Shown: positions 49,291-57,098 of the stretch, piece by piece | Numbering within the stretch: the first letter of the stretch is position 1 | Layout: the number at the start of each line of letters is the position of its first letter | Notes under the pieces: generated by a model | Databases searched by the model: none | What the model saw: only the letters and a program-made list of their open reading frames with translations | Told to the model about the DNA's origin: nothing | NCBI RefSeq assembly: GCF_009852415.1 | Contig: NZ_WOXS01000002.1 | Location: 5,682,001 to 5,746,000 of the forward strand | Direction of reading: 5' to 3' | DNA from: Streptomyces sp. Tu 3180 | GTDB lineage: Bacteria; Actinomycetota; Actinomycetes; Streptomycetales; Streptomycetaceae | DNA length: 64,000 nt | Translations under genes and position numbers: made by a program

Positions 49291-50538
49291 TTGAACATGG
49301 GGCCCATATCGGGGGCATCGGTTGCCGTGCGGGGGCGCGGGGGCCGGAAGCTGGCTGCGCTGGCACTCGGCGTGATGCTGGCGGTCACCGCCTGCGGCGG
49401 CGGGGGAACGGACTCGGGCTCCGGCTCGGGTGAGGGCAAGGGCAAGGGCAAGGACGCGGCCGCGGCACAGAGCAAGCAGTCCGAGGCCGTCGTCAGCATC
49501 GCGCCCGAGGACGGCGCGAAGTCCGTGGAGACCAGCGGCGCGCTGAAGGTGAACGCCGCCAAGGGCAAGCTGACCGAGGTCGTCGTCAAGGCCCCGGACG
49601 GCGAGAAGGTCGAGGGGAGGATATCCGGCGACGGCGCCACCTGGACGCCGTCCACCCACCTGGCCGCCTCCACCGAGTACACCGTGCACGCGGTCGCCGA
49701 GGACTCCGAGGGCCGAGCCGCCGCCGAGGACTCCAGTTTCACCACCCTCACCCCGAAGAACACCTTCGTCGGTCACTTCACCCCCGAGGACGGGTCCGAG
49801 GTCGGCGTCGGCATGCCGTTCTCCCTCCGCTTCACCCGGGGCATCACCAACCCCGACGACGTCGAGAAGGCCATCCGCATCACGACCGAGCCCGCCGTCG
49901 AGGTCGAGGGCCACTGGTTCGGCAACGACCGCCTCGACTTCCGTCCCGAGAAGTACTGGAAGGCCGGCACCAAGGTCACCGTCGACCTCGACCTCGACGG
50001 CGTGAAGGGCCGCCCCGGCGTCTACGGCGAGCAGGACAAGACCGTCTCCTTCACCATCGGCCGCGAGCAGGTCTCCGTCGTCGACGCCAAGAAGCTCACG
50101 ATGAAGGTCAAGCGGGACGGCAAGGTCATCAAGACGATCCCGGTCACCACCGGCAAGGCCGGCATGGAGACCTGGAACGGCCAGATGGTCATCAGCGAGC
50201 GGCTGAAGGTCACCCGGATGAACGGCGAGACGGTCGGCTACGGCGGCGAGTACGACATCAAGGACGTCCCGCACGCCATGCGCCTGACCACCTCCGGCAC
50301 CTTCCTGCACGGCAACTACTGGGGCGGGGGAGCCTTCGGCAACTACAACGCCAGCCACGGCTGCATCGGCCTGCGCGACGTGCGCGGCGGCTGGGACAAG
50401 AAGGCGCCGGGCGCCTGGTTCTTCGAGAACTCCATGATCGGCGACGTCGTGATCGTCAAGAACTCCAACGACGCCACCGTCGCCCCGGACAACGGCCTCA
50501 ACGGCTGGAACATGTCCTGGGAGAAGTGGAAGGCGTAG
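49291..50538 (+). CDS. L,D-transpeptidase lipoprotein (second of two)
   Basis: TTG 49291 is preferred because AGGGGAG ends 6 bases upstream; ATG 49297 is the alternative. The product is 415 residues. It has a lipobox (LAVTACGG, Cys near residue 33), a Gly/Ser/Lys-rich tether, two Ig-like domains (about 65-245) and a YkuD domain with HGNYWGGGAFG and SHGCIGLRDV. It is roughly collinear with the preceding gene, showing a tandem duplication. The richer Lys content of this copy may reflect closer wall contact. It should catalyse 3-3 peptidoglycan cross-linking or attachment of proteins to the wall. It ends at a strong hairpin and the 81-bp repeats. Confidence 0.93.
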   Translation: MNMGPISGASVAVRGRGGRKLAALALGVMLAVTACGGGGTDSGSGSGEGKGKGKDAAAAQSKQSEAVVSIAPEDGAKSVETSGALKVNAAKGKLTEVVVKAPDGEKVEGRISGDGATWTPSTHLAASTEYTVHAVAEDSEGRAAAEDSSFTTLTPKNTFVGHFTPEDGSEVGVGMPFSLRFTRGITNPDDVEKAIRITTEPAVEVEGHWFGNDRLDFRPEKYWKAGTKVTVDLDLDGVKGRPGVYGEQDKTVSFTIGREQVSVVDAKKLTMKVKRDGKVIKTIPVTTGKAGMETWNGQMVISERLKVTRMNGETVGYGGEYDIKDVPHAMRLTTSGTFLHGNYWGGGAFGNYNASHGCIGLRDVRGGWDKKAPGAWFFENSMIGDVVIVKNSNDATVAPDNGLNGWNMSWEKWKA

Positions 50539-50576
50539 TCCTTCGCGGCCCTTCACGGCCTTTCGCGTGACGTGCG

Positions 50577-50608
50577 CGGCCCCGGTGCGAACGACGGCAC
50601 CGGGGCCG
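50577..50608 (+). terminator. Terminator after the second L,D-transpeptidase gene
   Basis: Bases 50577-50588 pair perfectly with 50597-50608 (12 bp, 8-base loop), 38 bp after the stop codon. The repeat array starts just beyond. Confidence 0.75.
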
Positions 50609-50617
50609 TCGCCGTCG

Positions 50618-50949
50618 GTCGCCGTGCCGTGTCCGCCCGGGGGCGACCCCCGGACCCCCGGCCGGGTGTGAGCGACCGCACCGGCCCGGCAGCCGTTAGT
50701 CGCCGTGCTGTGTCCGCCCGGGGGCGACTCCCGGACCCCCGGCCGGGTGTGAGCGACCGCACCGGCCCGGCAGCCGTTAGTCGCCGTGCTGTGTCCGCCC
50801 GGGGGCGACTCCCGGACCCCCGGCCGGGTGTGAGCGACCGCACCGGCCCGGCAGCCGTTAGTCGCCGTGCCGTGTCCGCCCGGGGGCGACTCCCGGACCC
50901 CCGGCCGGGTGTGAGCGACCGCACCGGCCCGGCAGCCGTTAGTCGCCGT
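50618..50949. repeat. Four tandem 81-bp repeats
   Basis: Units at 50618-50698, 50699-50779, 50780-50860 and 50861-50941, then an 8-base partial copy (50942-50949), fill most of the 423-bp gap between the L,D-transpeptidase and enoyl-CoA hydratase genes. Units differ at only a few bases (for example CCGTG/CTGTG and ACCCC/ACTCC). Each contains CCGGGGG and CCCCCGG arms 11 bases apart, so each copy can form a stem-loop. Because 81 is divisible by 3, several frames remain open through the array, but the translations are Arg/Pro-rich shadows without a ribosome-binding site. Confidence 0.95.
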
Positions 50950-50961
50950 TAACCTGCTGGC

Positions 50962-51729
50962 ATGACCGTACACCTCGAAGTCGCGGACGGCGTCGGCACG
51001 CTGCGCCTGGACCGCCCGCCCATGAACGCGCTGGACGTCGCCACGCAGGACCGTCTGAAGGAACTCGCCGAGGAGGCCACGCGCCGCGACGACGTGCGCG
51101 CCGTGGTCGTCTACGGCGGCGAGAAGGTGTTCGCGGCGGGCGCGGACATCAAGGAGATGCAGGCCATGGACCACGCCGCGATGATCCTGCGCGCCCGTGC
51201 CCTCCAGGACTCCTTCACCGCCGTGGCCCGCATCCCCAAGCCGGTGGTGGCCGCGGTGACGGGCTACGCGCTCGGCGGCGGCTGCGAGCTCGCGCTCTGC
51301 GCCGACTACCGCATCGCCGGGGAGAACGCCAAGCTGGGCCAGCCCGAGATCCTGCTCGGCCTCATCCCGGGCGCGGGCGGCACCCAGCGCCTGTCCCGGC
51401 TGATCGGCCCGTCCCGGGCGAAGGACCTCATCTTCACGGGCCGTCAGGTCAGGGCCGACGAGGCGCTGGCGCTCGGCCTGGTGGACCGGGTGGTCCCCGC
51501 CGGGGAGGTCTACGAGCAGGCGCACGCGTGGGCCGCGAAGCTGGCCCAGGGCCCGGCGATCGCCCTGCGCGCCGCCAAGGAGGCCGTCGACACCGGTCTC
51601 GAGACGGACATCGACACCGGTCTCGCCGTCGAGCGCAACTGGTTCGCGGGCCTGTTCGCCACCGAGGACCGCGAGCGGGGGATGCGCAGCTTCGTGGAGG
51701 AGGGCCCCGGCAAGGCGAAGTTCCTCTGA
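50962..51729 (+). CDS. Enoyl-CoA hydratase/isomerase
   Basis: This 255-residue protein has the crotonase fold. The first oxyanion-hole segment is VFAAGADIKEM (about 55-65) and the second GYALGGGCELALCADYRIA (about 100-118). The two catalytic Glu positions of hydratases fit CELALCAD and QPEILLGLIPGAGGTQRL. Having both acids suggests hydration of 2-trans-enoyl-CoA in fatty acid or amino acid catabolism. No Shine-Dalgarno is visible before ATG 50962; a TTAACCT 8-13 bp upstream could be a -10 element for a leaderless message starting next to the ATG. The gene is alone and ends at a terminator. Confidence 0.94.
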   Translation: MTVHLEVADGVGTLRLDRPPMNALDVATQDRLKELAEEATRRDDVRAVVVYGGEKVFAAGADIKEMQAMDHAAMILRARALQDSFTAVARIPKPVVAAVTGYALGGGCELALCADYRIAGENAKLGQPEILLGLIPGAGGTQRLSRLIGPSRAKDLIFTGRQVRADEALALGLVDRVVPAGEVYEQAHAWAAKLAQGPAIALRAAKEAVDTGLETDIDTGLAVERNWFAGLFATEDRERGMRSFVEEGPGKAKFL

Positions 51730-51740
51730 GCCCCGCGCGG

Positions 51741-51762
51741 ACCCCGAAAGCCCTTTCGGGGT
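51741..51762 (+). terminator. Terminator after the enoyl-CoA hydratase gene
   Basis: ACCCCGAAA (51741-51749) and TTTCGGGGT (51754-51762) form a perfect 9-bp stem with a 4-base loop, followed by CTTG. It lies 12 bp after the stop codon. Confidence 0.8.
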
Positions 51763-51861
51763 CTTGCAATTGACGCGGCGTCTCATCCGGGCCCCTCGGC
51801 GGGACGGTTTATGGGAGCCTTAACCCACCCTTAAGCCTGTCGTGTCGAGGGAGCCCGTCGA

Positions 51862-52524
51862 TTGCCGCACAGCGAACCGTTCTCGCAGGCCGGGTGGGTC
51901 GCCGACGGCTCCGAAGCGTCATCGGCGCACGTCATCGGACGGTTGCCGGACGGGGGCGTACGGGGGGCGCATTCCCCCGGAGCGGCCCCGGAGGGTCCCG
52001 TGGACGGCCATGATGGGGGCATGGCGGGGCTGGAGGGCATGGAGCAGCCGCGGGAGGACGGACGTGCGACCGCGTCGCGCTGGTCGCCGACGGTCGAGGA
52101 CGAACGCGCGCTGGAAGCGCTGGAGGCGTACGGGAACCCGGCGGACGAAGAGATTCCGCTGCCGTCCCGGCCCGAGTCCGCCGCCATCGCGCGCCGGCTC
52201 ACCCAGGTCGTGGTCCTGCGCCACTGGGGCCTCGGCGCCAAGATCACCGAGGACGCCGTCCTGCTCGTCTCCGAACTCGTCGGCAACGCCGTGCGCCACA
52301 CCGGCGCCCGCGTCTTCGGCCTCCGGCTGCGCCACCGGCGCGGCTGGATCCGCGTCGAGGTCCGCGACCCCTCCCGGGGCCTGCCCTGCCTGATGCCGGT
52401 CCAGGACATGGACGTCAGCGGCCGCGGCCTCTTCCTCGTCGACAAACTCGCCGACCGCTGGGGCGTCGACCTGCTGCCCCGGGGCAAGACCACCTGGTTC
52501 GAGATGCGCGTGGCGGACCGCTGA
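51862..52524 (+). CDS. Anti-sigma-factor-like ATP-binding protein (HATPase_c_2)
   Basis: TTG 51862 has GAGGGAG 8 bases upstream, and the codons after it already show third-position G/C bias, giving 220 residues; ATG 52021 (167 residues) is a plausible alternative. The C-terminal 130 residues are a GHKL-type ATPase domain of the RsbW/SpoIIAB kind: the N-box VSELVGNAVRHTG, the DPS in VEVRDPSRGLP and the late GRGLFLVDKLADRWGV. Such stand-alone domains are abundant in Streptomyces and usually phosphorylate or sequester partners of sigma factors. No cognate anti-anti-sigma gene is adjacent. Cytoplasmic, no membrane segment. Confidence 0.88.
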   Translation: MPHSEPFSQAGWVADGSEASSAHVIGRLPDGGVRGAHSPGAAPEGPVDGHDGGMAGLEGMEQPREDGRATASRWSPTVEDERALEALEAYGNPADEEIPLPSRPESAAIARRLTQVVVLRHWGLGAKITEDAVLLVSELVGNAVRHTGARVFGLRLRHRRGWIRVEVRDPSRGLPCLMPVQDMDVSGRGLFLVDKLADRWGVDLLPRGKTTWFEMRVADR

Positions 52525-52576
52525 GGGACCGCCCCGCGGCGGCTCCCGCCCCCCTCCCGCGGGCGGGGCGTCCGTC

Positions 52577-53214
52577 TCAGCCGGGCAGGAACAGCGCCTC
52601 CGAACCCACCGGCCGGTAACCGGCCGCCTGGAACGCCCGGAGGCTGCGGGCGTTCCCCGGGGAGATCTGCGCCCACACCGGCTCGCCCCGGCCAGCCGCC
52701 GCGCCGCCAGCGCCAGCCGTCGGCCCAGGCCCCGGTGCCGCGCCTCCTCGGCCACCTCCACCGCGACCTCCAGCCGTCCCGCGACCCCGCGCCCCAGGAC
52801 CAGCACGCCCCCGTCCGCCGTCCACACCCGCACGTCGTCGCGCCGCCTGCGGGCGCTCACCACCCGGGGATGGCCGGGGTCGTCGACCTCCTCCAGGGCG
52901 AGCGGCGGACCGTCCGGCAGCGGGTCCGCCACCGTCATCACGTCGATCGTGTCCGTCCGCCGCCCCGTGCGGTCCATGAAGGCGGCCAGGAAGCGGGCGT
53001 TCATGGTGGCGGCCAGCGCGTCGCAGTCGGCCGAGGCCAGCGTCCGCCGCACCCACGCGGGGTCCTCGTCGGTGAAGACGACGGAGTGCGCGGTGAACGC
53101 CAGCACCCCCGCGTCCCGGCCGGACGGCTGGGGCACCACCGTCACACCCCCGTCCGCCGCCGGGAAGCCGCCGCGTGCCGCCGCGTCGAGAACGTCCCGC
53201 AGGGTGTCCGCCAT
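52577..53214 (-). pseudogene. GNAT-family acetyltransferase, frameshifted
   Basis: From ATG 53214 (AAGGAG 8 bases upstream) the frame encodes a GNAT-like protein up to EARHRGLGRRLALAARRLAG, then continues as an Arg-rich shadow. The natural C-terminus, EPVWAQISPGNARSLRAFQ followed by AAGYRPVGSEALFLPG, lies in another frame and ends at 52577. The switch falls at about 52686-52692 in a CCCCGGCC run, and adding one base there restores LARGEPVWAQ. The acetyl-CoA pyrophosphate loop (RGLGRRLA) and the final beta-strand region would then be joined in about 212 residues. It is either a real inactivating deletion or a sequencing error in a GC homopolymer. Substrate unknown. Confidence 0.8.
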
Positions 53215-53497
53215 CCGCCCGCTCCTTGAGTCCGTGCCCCCTGGAAGGCCCAGACTCCCAGACGTGATCGGCGACGGCACCGGAGTTCTCGCCACCGGTG
53301 GGCCCGCCCGTGCGCGCCCTCCGCCCCCGCGAGCCCCCGGCCGTGAACGGACCGGAACCCCCTCCTCCCGCGAGGCGGGGTCCGGGCGGATGGCCGCCGC
53401 ACCGAGGGCTCGCGCGGGCGGCTAATCTGACCTGCGTCATCAGGACTCCAGAGGAGTCCGGCAGAGCATGTGATACGAGACAAAAAGGGGCGGATCG

Positions 53498-53710
53498 GTG
53501 GCGGACATCGAGGAAGCGCGCAAGCAGTTCGAGCGGATCGATACGGACGGGGACGGATTCATCACCGCCGCCGAGTTCAAGACCGCCCTCGCCCAGGGCG
53601 GTGACTGGAACGTCACCGAGTCGGTCGCGGAGGCCGTCATCAAGTCCCGCGACCTCGACGGGGACAAGGTCCTGTCCTTCGACGAGTTCTGGGCCCACCT
53701 GAACAAGTGA
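53498..53710 (+). CDS. Small EF-hand calcium-binding protein
   Basis: This 70-residue acidic protein starts at GTG 53498 with AAAAGGGG upstream. It consists of two EF-hands: the first loop is DTDGDGFITAAE (about 15-26) and the second DLDGDKVLSFDE (about 52-63), both with acidic residues at positions 1, 3, 5 and 12. It should bind two Ca2+ ions in the cytoplasm and act as a buffer or sensor. It resembles the small Cab-type calcium-binding proteins described in Streptomyces coelicolor. The 283-bp region upstream is gene-free and probably holds its promoter (TAATCT at 53423-53428 is a candidate -10). Confidence 0.93.
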   Translation: MADIEEARKQFERIDTDGDGFITAAEFKTALAQGGDWNVTESVAEAVIKSRDLDGDKVLSFDEFWAHLNK

Positions 53711-53909
53711 GGCCGTGCGCAGGGGCCCGGGCCGCACCCGTCCGGGGCGGACCGGGCCCCGCGCCGCGCCTGGTGCGGACGCGCTGCCGCCCGTACGGCC
53801 CACGGGGCCGGAATAGCCCGCCCGCACCGGGAGTTGGTGCCCATCACGGAGGTTCCCCGAGGGGAACCGGAGCGGACACCGATCCACGGAAGGGCCAGGC
53901 GAGTCGGAC

Positions 53910-54572
53910 ATGAAGATCGGCATCATCGGCGCGGGCAACATCGGGGGAAACCTCACCCGGCGGCTCACCGCCCTCGGGCACGACGTCTCCGTCGCCAACT
54001 CCCGGGGGCCGCACACGCTCACGGAGCTGGCCGAGGAGACCGGGGCGACCCCGGTGCGGGTCGAGGAGGCGGCCCGCGGCGCCGAGATCGTGGTCGTCAC
54101 CATTCCGCTGAAGGCCGTCCCGGACCTGCCGCCCGGCCTGTTCGACGACGCCGCGCCGGGCGTGGCCGTCATCGACACCGGCAACTACTACCCCCAGCAG
54201 CGGGACGGGAAGATCACCGGCATCGAGGACGAGGGCCTCACCGAGAGCGGCTGGACGCAGCGGCAGCTCGGCCACCCCGTGATCAAGGCCTTCAACGGCA
54301 CGTACGCCCAGGACATCCTGGACCGCCACCGCCCCGCCGGCGCCCCCGACCGGATGGCCCTGCCCGTCGCCGGCGACGACGCCGCGGCCAAGCGGAAGGT
54401 GCGGGACCTGATCGAGGAGCTCGGCTTCGACACCGTCGACGCGGGCGGCCTCGACGACTCCTGGCGCCAGCAGCCCGGCACCCCCGTCTACGGTCTGCGG
54501 GCGGGCGCCGAGGCCGTCACCGAGGCCCTCGCGAAGGCGTCCCCGGAGCGCACGCCGGAGTTCCGGGCGTAG
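53910..54572 (+). CDS. NADPH-dependent F420 reductase family protein
   Basis: This 220-residue protein has an N-terminal Rossmann fold with MKIGIIGAGNIGGNLTRRL (1-19), and the second strand ends in SVANSRGP (about 28-35), a Ser-Arg pair that normally contacts the 2'-phosphate of NADP. The DTGNYYPQQ and VIKAFNGTYAQ blocks occur in F420-oxidoreductase-like (NpdG/FNO-related) proteins. It is therefore an NADP-dependent oxidoreductase, but whether the partner is coenzyme F420 or another substrate cannot be read from sequence. No strong Shine-Dalgarno is seen. It converges on the GH25 gene with 35 bp between stops. Confidence 0.85.
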   Translation: MKIGIIGAGNIGGNLTRRLTALGHDVSVANSRGPHTLTELAEETGATPVRVEEAARGAEIVVVTIPLKAVPDLPPGLFDDAAPGVAVIDTGNYYPQQRDGKITGIEDEGLTESGWTQRQLGHPVIKAFNGTYAQDILDRHRPAGAPDRMALPVAGDDAAAKRKVRDLIEELGFDTVDAGGLDDSWRQQPGTPVYGLRAGAEAVTEALAKASPERTPEFRA

Positions 54573-54607
54573 GCACGCCCCGCGCCTGGCCTCCGGCGGG
54601 ACGGGGG

Positions 54608-55165
54608 TCAGGCGCCCTCGGCCCACTCCTCGAGCGCCGCCCTGCCGGAGAAGTCGGCGACGTTCCTGTCCAGCGGGTCGTCGGTGTACTGGTGGAAGCG
54701 CCACTTCGCCTTGATGCGGGGCTTGCCCGCGGTGACGTAGTCGGCGATCCAGAGGCCGTCGCCGGCGTAGGAGGTGGTGTCGACGTCGAGCCAGAAGTGC
54801 CTGTTCGCGTACAGGATCACCCTGGTGTGCGGCCGCAGTTCCTTCACCTTCCGGATGAAGCGGTCCTTCTCCGCGTTGCTCGCGTGCGTCCCCTCGCCGG
54901 TGGTCTCCCAGTCGACCGCCAGGATGTCGCCCCGCCTCTCCGGGGCCTTGCCCACGAAGTACTCCGCCTGGGCCGTGAGGTTGCCCGGCCACAGGAAGTG
55001 GTAGAAGCCGACGACCAGACCGGCGTCGCGGGCCGTCCTCGTCTGGGCGGAGAGCTTGGGGTTGGTGTACGAACGGCCCTCCGTCGCCTTGATGAAGACG
55101 AAGGACAGGCCGTCGGTGTCGTACGAGGACGGCTGGTACGCACTCACGTCGATGCCGCGCAGCAT
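54608..55165 (-). CDS. GH25 family lysozyme without signal peptide
   Basis: This 185-residue protein is a compact GH25 (Chalaropsis-type) muramidase. It starts MLRGIDVSAYQPSS, with the conserved Asp near the N-terminus, followed by FVFIKATEGRSYTNP, GLVVGFYHFLWPG and the catalytic pair in ILAVDWETTGEG. It cleaves the beta-1,4 bond between N-acetylmuramic acid and N-acetylglucosamine. No signal peptide or wall-binding domain is present: the catalytic fold begins at residue 3 and AGGGAG lies 4 bases before the ATG. It may be released by lysis, exported by another route, or derive from a phage endolysin. No phage genes surround it. Confidence 0.92.
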   Translation of the reverse strand: MLRGIDVSAYQPSSYDTDGLSFVFIKATEGRSYTNPKLSAQTRTARDAGLVVGFYHFLWPGNLTAQAEYFVGKAPERRGDILAVDWETTGEGTHASNAEKDRFIRKVKELRPHTRVILYANRHFWLDVDTTSYAGDGLWIADYVTAGKPRIKAKWRFHQYTDDPLDRNVADFSGRAALEEWAEGA

Positions 55166-55389
55166 GGGGCTCCCTGAGGTGCTGGTGGGGGGAGGGGAGT
55201 CGAACGATTCATTCCCCGCCCCGGCGCGGGCGACCCGTCCGGGAAGGGGGAAGTTCGACCTCAGCAGTCACTCCAGTCCCTCGTGTAACTTCGACGCCTT
55301 CTCCCCGTCATGTGCCGCTCATCTCGAACAGGTGAACTGATCAGCGCAACACGCGAGTTGGCGAGACGATGAGAGCGCGGAGAAATCAC

Positions 55390-56439
55390 ATGGCCGAACC
55401 GGCTGAGGCGGCGGCGTTACCCGCGCCGATCGACACGCTCCTCGCCGCCGCCGTCGCCAGGCGCTTCTACCTGGAGAGCCGGTCGAAGGTGGAGATCGCC
55501 AAGGAGTTCGGCATCAGCCGGTTCAAGGTGGCCCGCCTCCTCGACGCGGCCGTGGCCCACGACATCGTGCGGATCGACATCACCGTCCCCGCCGAGATCG
55601 ACGTCCCGCTCACGAGGGCGCTGACCGGGCGGTTCGGACTCCGTCACGGCATCGTTGTCAACCTGTCCCGGGGCGAGGGCGGCGCGGCGTCCCCGGCGGA
55701 CCAGCGCCAGACCGGCCGCTGGCTCGGCACGGCGGCGGCCCGGCTGATCTCGGAGATCACCGAGGAGGGTGACGTCCTCGGGCTGGACGGCAGCCACGCG
55801 GTGGCCGCGCTCAGCGAGGCGGTCACCCGGCTGCCGCTCTGCGACGTGGTCCAGCTGACCGGCGTGCACGGGCGCGACCTCGCCCATGACGCCGCGATCG
55901 GCGCGGTCCGCCGCACGGCCGCGGCGGGCGGCGGCAGGGTGTTCCCCCTCCACACCCCTTTCCTCCTGCCCGACGCGGCGACGGCCGCCGTCCTGCGCAG
56001 CCAGCCCGCCACCGCCGAGACGCTGGACCGGTTCGGCCTGGTCACCAAGGCCGTCGTCGGCATCGGCGCGTGGGACGCCCCGCACTCCACGGTGTACGAC
56101 GCCCTGTCCGAGCCGGAGCGGGAGCGGCTTCGGGGGGCGGGGGCGCGCGCCGAAGTGGCCGGCCACGTCCTGGACGCCGAGGGCCGGGTGATCCCCACGG
56201 AGCTGGACGCGCGCATGATCTCCGTCAGCGCCGCCGAACTCCGCGGCGTCGCGGAGCTGATCGGCGTCACGGCCGGTGGACGCGGCACCGACGCGATCCG
56301 CGCCGCACTGAGGTCCGGCCTGCTCACCGGAGTCGTCACGGACGCCACGACCGCGCGTCGCCTCCTGTGGAGCGACGGCCCGGGCGACACGCCGCGGACC
56401 GACCCGTCACCCCGATCCACCGAACGAGGACAGCGATGA
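55390..56439 (+). CDS. SorC/DeoR-like sugar-binding transcriptional regulator
   Basis: ATG 55390 has GGAG 7 bases upstream (ATG 55369 is in frame but poorly placed); the product is 349 residues. The N-terminus (about 20-60) has a helix-turn-helix, RRFYLESRSKVEIAKEFGIS and RFKVARLLDAA. The rest is the SorC-type effector domain with the DVLGLDGSHAVAALSEAV and VGIGAWDAPHST blocks that bind phosphorylated sugars. No sugar-utilisation gene is adjacent. Its stop overlaps the start of a type VII secretion-associated gene (ATGA), so it is co-translated with that cluster and may regulate it. This is an unusual setting for the family. Confidence 0.9.
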   Translation: MAEPAEAAALPAPIDTLLAAAVARRFYLESRSKVEIAKEFGISRFKVARLLDAAVAHDIVRIDITVPAEIDVPLTRALTGRFGLRHGIVVNLSRGEGGAASPADQRQTGRWLGTAAARLISEITEEGDVLGLDGSHAVAALSEAVTRLPLCDVVQLTGVHGRDLAHDAAIGAVRRTAAAGGGRVFPLHTPFLLPDAATAAVLRSQPATAETLDRFGLVTKAVVGIGAWDAPHSTVYDALSEPERERLRGAGARAEVAGHVLDAEGRVIPTELDARMISVSAAELRGVAELIGVTAGGRGTDAIRAALRSGLLTGVVTDATTARRLLWSDGPGDTPRTDPSPRSTERGQR

Positions 56440-57098
56440 GCCGGCAGGACGAGGCGCTTCCGCCCGTTCCGGACGACATCCGTGAGGCCGGCCGCCTCGC
56501 CCCGGACCACTGGCTGGGGGTGATCGACCCGATGTGGTCCGGACCGGGCGAGCCCCCGGAGTGGGCGATGCCCGGCCGGTGGCGGTCCGGTCCCGACGGC
56601 GAGATCGTCGAGTGGCAGGAGAACCCCGACTACCGGCCGTCCCCGCGGGCGCTCGGCTGGCCCGAACCGGAGGACGAGGTGGACCGGGCCATCCAGCTCG
56701 CCTCGACCGGTTACGGGCCGGGCGAGGCGGTGCCGGCCGCGCTGGCGGGCCGCGAGGTGGCCGTGCTGACGGCGCCGGGCGGCGGCCCGCTGAGTGCCGT
56801 GGCGCCGGACGGCACCCCGGTCGTGCCGCTGTTCACCTCGTCGGTGTTCCTGCACACCGCGGGGCGCTTCGCCTTCGAACTGGTCGGCGTGGACGACCTC
56901 GTGCCGAGGGTCCCCGAGGGGCACGCGCTCTACCTGAACCCCTCGGCCGCGGTGGGCATGCTGCTGGAACCCGACGCCGTGCGCGACGCGGCCGCCGAAG
57001 GGCGGGCCGGTGAGCGGGAGCGCCCCGCGGCCGCCGGCGGCCGCACCGCCCGGGTGCTGACCGAGGCCGTCCACCCGGTACGGGGAGCGGACGCGTGA
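56436..57098 (+). CDS. Type VII secretion system-associated protein
   Basis: This 220-residue protein resembles the family annotated as type VII secretion system-associated in actinomycetes: PPVPDDIREAGRLAPDHWLG, DPMWSGPGEPPEWAMPGRWR, NPDYRPSPRALGWPEPEDEVD and TPVVPLFTSSVFLH, with an SseB-like region in the second half (about 110-190). No signal or membrane segment is present. It overlaps the regulator upstream (ATGA) and the 1016-residue protein downstream (GTGA), so the three are tightly coupled. Related proteins occur beside large T7SS substrates, which suggests a chaperone or adaptor for the next product. The family call is from remembered sequence pattern. Confidence 0.75.
   Translation: MSRQDEALPPVPDDIREAGRLAPDHWLGVIDPMWSGPGEPPEWAMPGRWRSGPDGEIVEWQENPDYRPSPRALGWPEPEDEVDRAIQLASTGYGPGEAVPAALAGREVAVLTAPGGGPLSAVAPDGTPVVPLFTSSVFLHTAGRFAFELVGVDDLVPRVPEGHALYLNPSAAVGMLLEPDAVRDAAAEGRAGERERPAAAGGRTARVLTEAVHPVRGADA

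Noticed and set aside
50618..50949. CRISPR array.
   Set aside because: The 81-bp units abut directly with no unique spacers, and no cas genes are present.
50572..50952. Plus-strand 126-residue repetitive protein over the 81-bp array.
   Set aside because: No ribosome-binding site; frames on both strands are open because the unit is divisible by 3; composition is Arg/Pro-rich as expected from GC-rich DNA.
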